DNA from: Ceratobasidium sp. AG-K | Lineage: Eukaryota > Basidiomycota > Agaricomycetes > Cantharellales > Ceratobasidiaceae | Length of the DNA: 64,000 nt | Reading direction: 5' to 3' | NCBI GenBank assembly: GCA_037039685.1 | Contig: JAWNGF010000013.1 | Coordinates: 331,001-395,000, forward strand | Shown here: piece after piece, positions 47,497-58,612 of the stretch | Numbering within the stretch: the first letter of the stretch is position 1 | Layout: each line of letters opens with the position of its first letter | Translations under genes and position numbers: made by a program | Notes under the pieces: generated by a model | What the model was told of the DNA's origin: nothing | What the model saw: only the letters and a program-made list of their open reading frames with translations | The model's database searches: none

Positions 47497-48345
47497 AAAC
47501 CCTCTATTTCTTTCTTTTTTGGGCTATTTCGTTCTCAGCCTGTTGTACGCATCATGACCATATCCTGTACCATCGATGTTGTATTATTCATTAACGGATT
47601 AAATTTGAATGTGTAATAAGTTGGCTTCTTTCAATGGGACGGGGAAGTGTTTGCATGAGATCGAGAAGTGTATTGCGCATGAGATCGGGAAGTGGTTTTG
47701 TTCGTGCGATCGGACGTCGAGCGATCATCTATTGTTAGACCCTGTGTTCCATTTGATCATGGGTATTGTCCCGATTGATCGTCAAACATGACCAATCTTT
47801 GGCGTGGGCGGTTAATTGTTCCTCGATTGCATCACAGAGGCCGCGGTGGGCGTGAATTTGATTGTGAGTTCCCGGATTGCTTGGAATCATCCATAGATTG
47901 GAAGGTAATATCGGTAGAACTCTATCTATACATGAAGCCATTGTCCCCCTAAGAGAATGGCGGGCCTGTCACAACATATGACTGTGAACAGCTCGGGCCG
48001 TTGTCAAAGTCGCAAGTCACTCTTATCTAAACATTTTGTTCGTCCTCCCCACAACGGTGCCTATTGTCGACCTGGCCACTGACCTGACTCCGGCAATTGT
48101 GCGAGTCATACATGAGATTAATACAGGATTAGCCTCTGCTTCAGAGCACGTACTCCGACAAACCTTGCCGTGGCACCCGTTATTGTAAATGACACGCTAG
48201 CATCAAACTCGTTGAGCAGTGTAGCCAGGAATGTATGATTAGCGAATTTCTATTAACCACCAGAAGTACAACCCCTTCATAGTTATAGGAATACGTTAGA
48301 TGATATCTCTCCCTCCAAATTTAATGAATAAGCCAACTTACCAGA
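47497..48345. other. Intergenic, no supported feature
   Basis: There is a short degenerate GATCG(A/G)GAAGTG repeat near 47660-47695. Nothing else is recognisable. Confidence 0.4.
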
Positions 48346-48694
48346 CACAAAGTACACGATATAGCTCTTTAACTCTCTGGGACGTGGTTGGCTTCTCCAG
48401 CTTGATTTCAACGTCCTCAAAACCCAGGGCCGGTTCCAAGCGCGCGAGCAACAAGTCTGACCGTGGGTCCGTTCGGTTAAATCAAGATACAGCTGAGTGG
48501 TGCTACGTACTCACATCAATAATTGTGAACTCTTCTGGATCATCGTGTTGCGTTGAACCGGGGCGAGACAGTATACGAATGCTAACCAATGTATTTTCGT
48601 CTCTGTCACTGAGTCCTTGGGTGAAATCTGGGCTTGGAAGGGCACGACCCGACCCCAACAATAGATTCACCTCGCTGATTTTATTCTCCGCCAT
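48346..48694 (-). CDS. Small hypothetical gene, uncertain structure
   Basis: The ATG at 48694 gives MAENKISEVNLLLGSGRALP and runs about 53 codons to a GT splice-like site after TIID (about 48512). A second protein-like stretch on the same strand (LEPALGFEDVEIKLEKPT, then KELYRVLCVW) lies at about 48345-48430 and ends at another GT. I could not find an acceptor that joins the two in frame. It may be two exons of a small gene or a relic. No family is recognised. Confidence 0.35.
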
Positions 48695-48996
48695 ACCTAT
48701 GGTAGACACTGGTCCAGGATCATTGGACCTGTAGAGAGCCACTGGAAGTATAGGCGAGAATTAGTAAAACGAACACAGCGTTTCCAGCTCAACCCGGGTC
48801 TCATTGATCGAGGCCGTCGAGAGTGTGGACCTTACGCTTGCAGGTTCAGCGCCTGCATTGTAGTAAGCGCTCAAGAATGACCCAAGCTAATACCTATACA
48901 TGTCAAAACTTAAGTTTGTTTGCCACCATCCTGAAGTTCACATTTAACGATAGCTGCTGGCCGTATAATGATTCAATGGCTACATAATCGTCTCGT

Positions 48997-51142
48997 TCAT
49001 GCCTGTCCCGAGCTTAGCTTCTCGATCCACTCCACGCTCTTTCCCACCACCGTCAGATTCTCGCAGCCTGTCTCGGTAATAGCCAGGACGTCTTCAATGC
49101 GAACTCCGCCCACGCTCTCGTACTTAGCCAACACCTCGTGATCAATAAACGGCGAGCTGCGCACGGGGGCAAGGAGGTGAGGTGAGAAATAGATGCCTGG
49201 CTCGACAGTCTGGATAGGACAATTAACAGATGCGATCAAGGATATTTGGAACGACAAACCAAAACCATGCCCGTGGCAAGCGGAAGTCGTAGTCGGAGGT
49301 AGCGGTAATAAGAAGGATGATCAGCGCTCTCCACTGGAATTGTTACATTGGGCCCCAGAGATAACAATGATCCTGTAGCGGTGACTGGTTCTGGCTTGGA
49401 GGCGGAAGGCACATCGTGAACATCAAGTCCAAGTGAATGACCAACGCCGTGCGGGAAGAATGCACTGGAAACCTCCGAGTTGATAATATCCGACTCTGGT
49501 GGAAACGAATCGCACTTAGTGGGCAAGGCAAAGAAGTCGGCATTGTATGCGCACTTTTGCCTTTGAAAATACCGAGCCTCAGGAACCCATCAATTAATGT
49601 CAGATGGCACTGGAGTTGTACCGTATCCCTACGAGTTGTTATAATAGGTTAGCGCATGAAGTTAGGCTCAAAGTTGTTGAGATTGAGACGCACCAATGCA
49701 GCCCAGGCTTCAGTGAATCGATAGCTTCGTTTTGCATCTTGAGAACTAGCTCATAGATTTCGCGTGCCTCAGGGGTAAATCTTCCTCCGTTCCCAACCTG
49801 TATAGTAGGTAAGATCATTGATAAGAACAAACAAGTTGCTTGGGATGACCTACGGGTGTGGTACGCGTAACTCCAGTTGCGATCACGAGTCAATGGCAAT
49901 AATCAGGGAGACAATGCACTCACTATCTGAGGCGTAATTCCTCCATTCGCATCCTGCATCCAGTAACAAGACCTGGGCTGCAAGGGTAGGTCCGTTCTCG
50001 TGACCATTCGTGATGCCGTTGTGGGCGTGACCGTGTCCATTAATGGGTTCAGTTGCCAAGTCTTGACGGCCAGCATTAATCGGACCCCAGGCGAACGCAC
50101 GATCGTTGCAACAATAATGCAGAGTGGCAGCATGCATTGCGGAAGCAACGATTGGCATATACGCTTGATGCACAGCACTGTCTCGGGCGCTTTGAGACCC
50201 CAGAAATTATCAAAAATAAGGTGCTCACCCTTCACGCCGACAGCTTGCAACAAACACAGCTTCCGCCTCGGCCTCTTTCTCGATCCTCCACTGGCTAGGC
50301 ATCACGGCCGAAGTGACCTTGCTGGTGCTCACCTTTCCTCCTACTTCCTTTTGGTCCTTCCCGAGCACCCGCATGATAACTTCGTGAGCACGGGATGAAA
50401 TGGCATTAGCCTCTCGAATGAGTTCAATTTCATATGGTGTTTTGATAAGTCGCGCGGCGTGGAGCGCGGGCAGAAGATACCGAATCGATGGTGGTGACGT
50501 CAATCCCGCGGGAGAGGTAGCCAACGCGGCGAGAAGCGTCGCTGGGATATTTGGGAATAATGCCGTCTGGGGAAGGATGTGTACGAGAGGTGCTCCAGCG
50601 TTCTGTACGGCGGTTGCAACATGTGTTTGTAGTTCGTCCGTATACGCAATATTATCAGATTGGTGGGTCTCGTGCGCAGCTTCCAGTGTAGGTGGCGGTG
50701 GGGACCACATGGTTTCTAACGGGTCTTCGCGGGGGATAAAGAGCGTAGATTGGCTGACTGGGCCAGTATTTCCGCTCGATCCGGGAGGAGAAAAAGTAAT
50801 TACCAGGTGCGAATTGGCCACATCACATCCGGTTAAATAGAAAAAGTTGGATTCTTGACGCAAAGGCAGCTCGCGGTCAGTATCGTTGCGGAAAGGTGTG
50901 GTCGATCCAGATAGAATCATAACATGGGTCTATCGAAGAGTAATAAGTGGATCAGCTCGAATTGGTCCTGTATGTGGCGACGTTGAAACCTGGATCTTAC
51001 CTTAACGCGATCTGCATCTGGCAGAATTCTAAGTAAGTGCTCGATGGTTTTCGCGACGTGAATGCGCGCTAAATAGATCCAAGCATAAGAGTCCAAAAAT
51101 TCAAAACGAAGAGTGATCAATACCTGGATATACCCCATCCAT
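48997..51142 (-). CDS. Xaa-Pro aminopeptidase / dipeptidase, peptidase family M24B
   Basis: The N-terminal creatinase-like domain covers about 51100-50230 ([26 protein letters not shown]). The metallopeptidase domain follows. Its five metal ligands are seen in LLDAGCEW and NYASD (about 49930-49960), [15 protein letters not shown] (about 49410-49460), TVEPGIYFS (about 49200) and [10 protein letters not shown] (about 49105). It ends KLSSGQA and a stop at 48997. The enzyme removes N-terminal residues before proline. The ATG at 51142 (MDGVYP) is the first secure start. Upstream on the same frame lies an acid-free, Arg/Ser-rich stretch (SSKTFGRPLSSCVRPRAVPS) that looks like a mitochondrial presequence but lacks its own ATG, so an upstream exon is possible. 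About seven introns. Confidence 0.9.
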
Positions 51143-51694
51143 GGTTTTCGGCAAGTTGGCAGTAATAATATGCCTCGAAAGACTCGAGGTTCGAAGGGAA
51201 GGAACTGCTCTTGGCCGCACACAAGAAGAGAGAGGGCGGCCGAAAGTTTTCGAGGAGACGGCTGAAAGGCTTACAAGGCGATGACCAACGCCCACAAGTT
51301 TGTATCCCTCACGTTGATGGCAGTCAGAGCTCAGCAACTGGCAAGGCAATTGGCAAGCAGGAAAATATTGAGCGAATCGGACGTTCACACCCAAGAAGCG
51401 GGGGTTAGATGGACCCTTCGAGTAGATTATATTGAATTCGAGACCAGTACACTTGCTGTGGTTGTGCGTGAGCCAAGTAACTTGATAGGGGCAGGATCAA
51501 GCGGAACATCGTCACGTGGGACCAAGATCCATCCGCTAAGCGCCCGCCTGGAAACGAAGGGCCGTGAGTCTAACCTTCGTTGCTTGCGACCTGAATAACG
51601 AGCTACATAGTACAACAGCAAGGATTTCCATTATTCCATCAAATATGCATCCAAACGACGAAAATACAATAACCAAGGCCTCTGAATCTACCCC

Positions 51695-53844
51695 TCACTG
51701 AATTGGCAGCACAACACGCCGAGAATTCACATAGTCCTCCCAGCTCACTGCATCTCCATTGGCAGCTACACCATGCCACATATGGTCCAGGACAGCACAA
51801 AACTCGACTCCTCGCAGGATCCATACACGGATTCCTCGGAATGATTCAAGTTTGTCTCGTACAAATGCTCGTTGCCTTTCTGAGCAAGCAGCAATCCCGG
51901 CCTATGGAGCGTTTGGTCAGTAATTCCGAAAAGAGGTAAAAAGGTGACTTACAATCAGACAGGGGATAGAAAAATGGACGTTGACAAAGGTTTCGGCCGT
52001 TGGGCCCATCAATTGGATGATCTGCCGCACAGACGATTGCACTCGAGGGTCATGTGAGTTCACCCTGCACATGCCCTACACGCGCTCTCAGTAGAGCAGT
52101 CGATTCCAAAACACATACAACACACACCATGTATATATAAATCAACGTTGCGTGCCTCCAGCTCTCTTGCACCGCCACCCTTTCAACCGTCCTGACCGAA
52201 TCATCATCCACAAGTTTCTCCATCTCCGGCTTCCATGCCATAGTCCTCAGCTCCAGCACCGGCCAGTCCTCCTCGTTAGGCAGTCCAGGGTGAGAAGTCC
52301 GCCAAGCGTGCACCTGCGCAAGACTGATGAGCAATTCGGCCGGCACGCCATGGTACCATTCGAATAGTGTAGGTTTCTCAGGAACGACCGGAAAGTCGCT
52401 CGAGTCGTATTCTCCAAGTGGCGGGACGCCAAGTACGAGTGCACATATGGTGTCGTAAAACACAAAACGACGAATTTGGTATCGAGGCGCCTCGAGCGCG
52501 CGGGGGAGTGAGATGCGGAGGATGCCTCGTTGTTCGGACCACAGCTCGGGCTCAGTAGATACCATCTGGAGAAAAATCGGCAGGGAGCGCTGAAGGAGGA
52601 GATAGCTCGCAACTGTACTAATTACCACAGATTTAAGGAATACCAGCTATTGCGGAGATAGTTAGTATCAGTGCCGGTACTGTCGTTGAACCCACCTCGA
52701 GCAATCCGCACAATATATCCTCCATCACATTCATTGGTTGGTTTGAAGAAGGGTTCTGGGTAAACTCATAATCAACCCTATCAGCCCAACGGATACAAGC
52801 TTGAATGGTCGTATTCTGTGTCTTGTCTGTGAGTGCCCGAAAGATCCGAGTTCCAAGGTACACGAAACGCAAGATAGTTTGAGATCGGGTTACGAGCCAG
52901 ACCATGTGGTCAATTTGTGCTTCGGTGGGCCGCTTAAAATAGTGGCTTCCCCTTGCGAGCTCGTCTGAAGGAAGATTAAGGGCTGCCCTTAATATAGACA
53001 TGAGAAACCCACATTCTTTCAAGCTGAATGAGAGGTAGCTATCCCTCATTTGAGCGTTTGCGTTTACTGGCCGTGGGATCGATCGCTGAAGCAACCCCAG
53101 GGCATTGCCCATCTCTTGCATCGCGTCCAAGGTTTCCGGCGACAAATTTCGTCTCCGGGACACATGAGCTACCGGGACCACGAATCTTGGCCTTGTGAGG
53201 TTGCCCAATTGAGCTTGTGGCCACGTTTTATCGTATTTATCCCTCGATGGACGCAAGGTCGAATCTTCGTCAGAGCGAGACACAGCTAAGGCCTGTTGAG
53301 ATGAGGGGCCTTGATCTACCGAGCCCACAGCCAAAATAGAGTGGCTCAAGACTCCATGAAAACTAAGAGGATCGAGAGGATTCGCCAAGAGACTGCCAAA
53401 TGAGACTTCGTGTTCTGGGGTATTGGCCGAGGACCCCGACGGGGCCACATCAGTCAACTGGAACTTCGGTTGGGCAAGCTCGGACGCGATATCAACGACA
53501 TACCACAGTCACTGGTCTAGTAGGTTTCGGGAGAATCGATCTAATTCTCCCCAAATTCGGGGTTTGTTGACTCTCCGGGCGATCACTTGGCTTTGTCATA
53601 TCCTCCGCCGCACGAATGGCACGCTCAATCCGGGGCTCTTCATTATCATAGCCAAGGCAATCGAAGTTGCCCTTGGCACACCGTTCACACACGGGGCGGA
53701 CTCTGTCGCATTTCTTTCTCCTACGAGACAACACTCGAGTTGCGGGTAAGCCAAACGATGCTCGAGGGAAGGCAAGACGCACCTTTGGCGACAGGTAAGG
53801 CAGCTTAACCCTCGGGGAGCGAGTGAAGTTTTGTGAATCGGCAT
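51695..53844 (-). CDS. Zn2Cys6 transcription factor with Fungal_trans_2-type domain (paralogue A)
   Basis: The ATG at 53844 gives MPIHKTSLAPRGLSCLTC. A short intron separates the first Cys pair from RRKKCDRVRPVCERC (about 53690-53730). Spliced, the six Cys fit CX2CX6CX5CX2CX6C, a binuclear zinc cluster that binds DNA. A Ser/Pro-rich linker follows (53457 on). The regulatory domain has MVWLVTRSQTILRFVYLG, YEFTQNPSS, YLLLQRSLPIFLQM, YDTICALVLGVPPLG, EWYHGVPAELL and QESWRHATLIYIYM. The last exons have WHGVAANGDAVSWEDYVNSR and a stop at 51695. Target genes cannot be told. It lies next to the pheromone palindrome and has two paralogues downstream. Confidence 0.9.
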
Positions 53845-54746
53845 AAAGCACCTGATTTTGCGATTGCGTCGTTGAAGGGGTCAATCAGTCTCGAGAGCCG
53901 GAAGCAAGTTGAGTCGTTGGATCGAAGTCAGTGTCAAATACCTCAGCGTCTAAATCAATTTGCAAAACGAAGTGGACAAGGCACTGCCCAAGGACATCCG
54001 GCTACATGCAGTATTGGGTATCCAACCGTAATCGAAGGTGCTCCGAGATCGCATGTAAGATTATTTAAAGTAATAGTACGCATGACCTCCAAAAAGATTA
54101 ATCCAACAATTAAGTAGATCAAGTGCGTTAGGCTAGCGCCCGAAGTTTGTTTAACGGCGACGATCGCGTGAACGGGCTCGTCTTTCCCTACGCACCAGTA
54201 TGAGTAGCCAGTACCTTGTAGATTGATGTTTCATCAGTAGCACGCGTCGCTCAAGTAGCGTATACGCATGTTGAAATGCAGTTCCAGGATATTCAAACCT
54301 GAAAGATATCCTAGTCGTGGTCGCGAGTAAAGTGAACGGAATGAGGAAATCATGCGGCGGTGTTCAATCCTTCAAGCGATAGTTACTGCCAGACGTACTC
54401 TCAGGTTCTTTCTCGCATTAATACCAAGGTCAACCAGACTCGACTTTGAGGCTCATGAGCCATGTATATATGGTTACATTAATTTACTCCGACCGAGAGA
54501 GGTACCCGCAAATGTGGTTGCCCTACAATCGAAGGTCATCGCCCGGGATCTGAGTAGGCGGAGGTCGTGTCCGGTAGATCACTTCCTGCTGCTCACTACT
54601 CTGCTCTCCTGGGTATCCTCGACTCTAGAACCTCCCCGCACTCGGCCAAATCCGAACACGAACGTTGCACACCAGACTCCGACTTACGATAATCATCGAT
54701 CTTATACAGCCCTGATGTTACATACATGTGTTCCGAGTAGTGCAGA
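53845..54746. other. Intergenic region and decayed outer part of the palindrome
   Basis: 54350-54746 is a diverged inverted match to about 57232-57640 (translated similarity: LALIPRSTRLDFEAHEPCIYG against LVLIPRPIRLGLEAHQPCIYG). It is probably an older extension of the palindrome, not a gene. The rest shows nothing. Confidence 0.55.
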
Positions 54747-55842
54747 CATAATCCATACAACAGGGTAAGAACGAAAAAGCAAAACCCTGTGAGAACGAAA
54801 CGAAAAGGGTGCATGTGTAGGTGGGTTTGTACGCGTCTAGGCGATCACGCAGCTGCCTCCAGAGCCGCTGCCGCCTCCGGCACCGCCGTCCATGTCAACG
54901 GGCTGGGAGACCTCAACAGCCTCGAAAGTGTAAGCGATAGAAGAATCCATGAGTAGTGTAGTAGGTGGGTAGAAGTAATGTGTGAGAAGGCAGATGAGAG
55001 TGCGTTCGCTACTGCAGAATGAGCATCGTTCGAGTCGAGATTTATAGTCGACTTGGGTCTACCTCGCGCAGTGTGTCTCGTTGAGGAATGACCATACGCC
55101 GTGGTCTCGAGTATGTATTGTTCTAGGGCCATGTCGATGACCACTGGACCTCAAGCTCAATAGCTCGGCAATATGGAACAATAGATTAGCAGGCAAACCA
55201 CACGCTAACTATTTTGAGCGCCACCCCGATTCAGGCATGTCGAAGCGCCACGACGCACGCGAGCAAATTGGCCGTATTTGATTATCTTGACGATCACCTG
55301 GTCGATTTCGGGTACATCCTGGTTCTCGCTGAGGAAATGCCATCCATCAGTTATGGTCGTCCATTCCATTGAACAACGAAGCCATTGATACTCTTCAATT
55401 GCGGTATGTTTGGTTTCGTATTAGTCGAAAGCATGGGAACATTGTAGATCGAAACCTCGTAACACGTTTGAGTAGAGCATCAAAGTCATTCAGGCACTAC
55501 AATAAGAGCGAAACCACACCGTACTTCGTCTTGTCTTCTTCACTCCCAAGCGCCCCATTAGGAATTGCAGTCAACTTGGTTCCACCCAACGCAAGCTACT
55601 TCTTGATCGCCTTCTTGTCCCGAACGACGTCAGTGTATTGGGGAGCATTAACCTCCTAGGAGAGGACCAGTATAAGATCTCGGCGGATGTTTGTGGAAAT
55701 AGCGTACCTCCTGCTGCGTCTTGTTCGTCAAATGAACCGGCCAGGTGGAATTAGGTCCGCACAACGGGGGATAGGTTTGAGACGCCTAGTGGAACGGGTA
55801 AGTCATATGAGTAGAACGTGAACAGCGGGCGAGTACCAGCTG
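54747..55842 (+). repeat. Left arm of perfect palindrome (1,096 bp)
   Basis: The arm is the inverted copy of 56136-57231. All paired coordinates sum to 111978, so there is no indel, and I saw no mismatch in the parts compared. It carries pheromone-like gene 5 with its promoter. Confidence 0.93.
54837..54950 (-). CDS. CaaX pheromone-like precursor 5 (37 aa)
   Basis: The ATG is at 54950 and the TAG at 54837-54839, with a single exon. It starts MDSSIAYTFEAVEVSQPVD, continues with a Gly-rich stretch (GGAGGGSGSGGS) and ends CVIA. It is identical to precursors 6 and 7. TATAAA on the minus strand at 55041-55046 and the leader motif lie upstream. This is the mirror image of gene 6 in the palindrome; the genes point away from each other. 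A farnesylated Gly-rich peptide is expected. Confidence 0.85.
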   Translation of the reverse strand: MDSSIAYTFEAVEVSQPVDMDGGAGGGSGSGGSCVIA

Positions 55843-56135
55843 GTGAAGCGCTAGCGGTTCACTTTCTAACTGTTCGATTCCAGGTGAGATGAGGAAGCAA
55901 GTATAACCGAGTATGGTTTACATTATGAGACTCAATTTTTCACGTGGCCAAGTGTTTTCTGACTAAATGCTCAATAGCTCTGTAGGTACAGACTTTAAAA
56001 GTATAAATAAATGCGTAGATAACACTATGGATGCGGGACTATTGAATGAGTACTCAAGCGTTCGACCCGCGTTGAAAACGGATGAGGTATCGATAAAACA
56101 ACCTCAAGGGATCACATGGCCAATTTGCTCGCGTG
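55843..56135. other. Spacer (293 bp) of the pheromone palindrome
   Basis: This unique sequence separates the arms. The boundaries are exact at 55842 and 56136. It has no coding content. Confidence 0.85.
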
Positions 56136-56931
56136 CAGCTGGTACTCGCCCGCTGTTCACGTTCTACTCATATGACTTACCCGTTCCACTAGGCGTCTCA
56201 AACCTATCCCCCGTTGTGCGGACCTAATTCCACCTGGCCGGTTCATTTGACGAACAAGACGCAGCAGGAGGTACGCTATTTCCACAAACATCCGCCGAGA
56301 TCTTATACTGGTCCTCTCCTAGGAGGTTAATGCTCCCCAATACACTGACGTCGTTCGGGACAAGAAGGCGATCAAGAAGTAGCTTGCGTTGGGTGGAACC
56401 AAGTTGACTGCAATTCCTAATGGGGCGCTTGGGAGTGAAGAAGACAAGACGAAGTACGGTGTGGTTTCGCTCTTATTGTAGTGCCTGAATGACTTTGATG
56501 CTCTACTCAAACGTGTTACGAGGTTTCGATCTACAATGTTCCCATGCTTTCGACTAATACGAAACCAAACATACCGCAATTGAAGAGTATCAATGGCTTC
56601 GTTGTTCAATGGAATGGACGACCATAACTGATGGATGGCATTTCCTCAGCGAGAACCAGGATGTACCCGAAATCGACCAGGTGATCGTCAAGATAATCAA
56701 ATACGGCCAATTTGCTCGCGTGCGTCGTGGCGCTTCGACATGCCTGAATCGGGGTGGCGCTCAAAATAGTTAGCGTGTGGTTTGCCTGCTAATCTATTGT
56801 TCCATATTGCCGAGCTATTGAGCTTGAGGTCCAGTGGTCATCGACATGGCCCTAGAACAATACATACTCGAGACCACGGCGTATGGTCATTCCTCAACGA
56901 GACACACTGCGCGAGGTAGACCCAAGTCGAC

Positions 56932-56991
56932 TATAAATCTCGACTCGAACGATGCTCATTCTGCAGTAGCGAACGCACTCTCATCTGCCTT
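56932..56991 (+). promoter_or_regulatory. Core promoter and leader motif of pheromone-like gene 6
   Basis: TATAAA at 56932-56937 lies 96 bases before the ATG, as in gene 7. The leader motif TTCTGCAGTAGCGAACGCAC followed by TCTCATCTGCC is shared, with small changes, by all seven genes. It could be a transcript leader signal or a binding site. Confidence 0.6.
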
Positions 56992-57027
56992 CTCACACAT
57001 TACTTCTACCCACCTACTACACTACTC

Positions 57028-57141
57028 ATGGATTCTTCTATCGCTTACACTTTCGAGGCTGTTGAGGTCTCCCAGCCCGTTGACATGGACGGCGGTGCCG
57101 GAGGCGGCAGCGGCTCTGGAGGCAGCTGCGTGATCGCCTAG
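57028..57141 (+). CDS. CaaX pheromone-like precursor 6 (37 aa)
   Basis: The ATG is at 57028 and the TAG at 57139-57141. The protein is identical to precursor 5 because the gene sits in the other arm of the palindrome (same bases). It has MDSSIAYTFEAVE, SQPVDMDGG and CVIA. Identical DNA in both arms points to recent duplication or gene conversion. Confidence 0.85.
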   Translation: MDSSIAYTFEAVEVSQPVDMDGGAGGGSGSGGSCVIA

Positions 57142-57231
57142 ACGCGTACAAACCCACCTACACATGCACCCTTTTCGTTTCGTTCTCACAGGGTTTTGCT
57201 TTTTCGTTCTTACCCTGTTGTATGGATTATG

Positions 57232-58020
57232 CCTGGATTACTCGGAGTACATGTATGTAACATCGGTGCTGTATAGTATCATGGATTAAGTCAGAGTGGG
57301 TGCTAAGTTTGGTGTTCGGGTTTGGGTGAGAGCAAGGAGGCTTTACAGTAGAGTGGAGGATGCGCAAGAAAGTGGATCCATGGAGGGTTAAGTGCCTGCA
57401 GTCATCTGCTGTATTCAGCCTCGGCCTACTCGGGGTTCGGGGTGATGACCTTCGGTTTCCATTCTTGGGAAATCGGCTCCGTGGGTGCTTCTCTCGGTCG
57501 AACGAATGATCATAATGGAGCCATATATGCATGGCTGATGAGCTTCAAGACCGAGTCTGATTGGCCTTGGTATTAGCACAAGGGAGAATCCGAAAGTGTG
57601 TCTAGTGGTGACTAAGGCTGGAGCGGGTAAAGACCGCCGCACGATTTCATTGTTTCGTCCATCTGGCTTCATTCATGACCATGTAGGGTACCTCCCGGAT
57701 TCGAATTACATCTCAATTCACATACATGCTACGTGGGCGTCATGTCTTTACGAAGAAACCTCAGTTCACGAAGTACTGGTAGACACGGGTTGTACCTAAA
57801 TTAATCGCCTAAAAGTCGAAGAAGAAGGGGGCGGTTACTCGTGACAGATTCTGCTAAGTGTAGGCTTACTCGTAGGAAACTCGACCTATGTGGAATGCAA
57901 ACCTCACCGAAGAGCCCTGTTTTTGCCCTCCAACACACCGAGATTCAAACCCATCCAACGATGCTTGGACAATTGGAAGTGAACCAGGCTGTACTGGTAT
58001 CGGTACCTGAAACCGAACCA
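57232..58020. other. Flank between pheromone-like genes 6 and 7
   Basis: The first 400 bp are the decayed outer palindrome (partner 54350-54746). The rest shows no gene. Confidence 0.5.
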
Positions 58021-58612
58021 AAGTGATCGTCAAGATAATCAAATATGGCCAATTTGCTCTCGTGCTTCGTGCCGCTTCGACATGCCTGAATCGAGGAGAC
58101 ACTCAAGATAGTTAGCGCATTGTTCCATTGTCGCGCATAGTCGATCGCGTGTTATTGAGCTCGAGGTCCGGTGGTCATCGACATGGCCCTAGAACAATAC
58201 TCGAGACCATGACTTATTGACATTCCTCAACGAGCCACGCTGCGCGAGGTGGACCCAAGTCGACTATAAATCTCGACTCGAACGATGCTCATTCTGCAGT
58301 AGCGAACGCACTCTCATCTGCCTTCTCACACATTACTTCTACCTACCTACTACACTACTCATGGATTCTTCTATCGCTTACACTTTCGAGGCTGTCGAGG
58401 TCTCCCAGCCCGTTGACATGGACGGTGGCGCCGGAGGCGGCAGCGGCTCTGGAGGCAGCTGCGTGATCGCCTAGACGCGTACAAACCCACCTACACATGC
58501 ACCCTTTTCGTTTCGTTCTCACAGGGTTTTGTTTTTTTCGTTCTTACCCTGTTGTATGGATTATGTCTGCACTACTCGGAACACATGTATGTAACATCAG
58601 GGCTGTATAATA
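58021..58612 (+). repeat. Pheromone-gene cassette 7, direct repeat of cassette 6
   Basis: 58021-58560 aligns in the same orientation with about 56685-57231 (upstream pieces GATCGTCAAGATAATCAAATA and CGACATGGCCCTAGAACAATAC). The 3' flank TCTGCACTACTCGGAACACATG matches the flank of gene 5. Confidence 0.85.
58361..58474 (+). CDS. CaaX pheromone-like precursor 7 (37 aa)
   Basis: The ATG is at 58361 and the TAG at 58472-58474. The protein equals precursors 5 and 6, but the DNA has silent differences (for example GTT/GTC and GGC/GGT). Coding conservation despite base changes suggests selection on the peptide. TATAAA at 58265-58270 lies 96 bases upstream. Confidence 0.86.
   Translation: MDSSIAYTFEAVEVSQPVDMDGGAGGGSGSGGSCVIA

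Larger units (their letters stand above)
56136..57231 (+). repeat. Right arm of perfect palindrome (1,096 bp)
   Basis: The arm is the inverted copy of 54747-55842. The match stops at 57231, after the GGATTATG that follows the gene. Beyond that the left flank resembles the flank of gene 7 more than the flank of gene 6. Confidence 0.93.

Noticed and set aside
48800..48880. RNA gene in the stretch around 48830-48880
   Set aside because: A short hairpin-like GCAGGTTCAGCGCCTGC is present, but no wider tRNA or snRNA structure.
54845..57133. Frames of 99 codons overlapping pheromone-like genes 5 and 6, and the 96-codon pair at 55369 and 56319
   Set aside because: The first are shadows of the peptide gene and its promoter in another frame; the second are palindrome mirrors without any domain and not kept in the gene 7 cassette.
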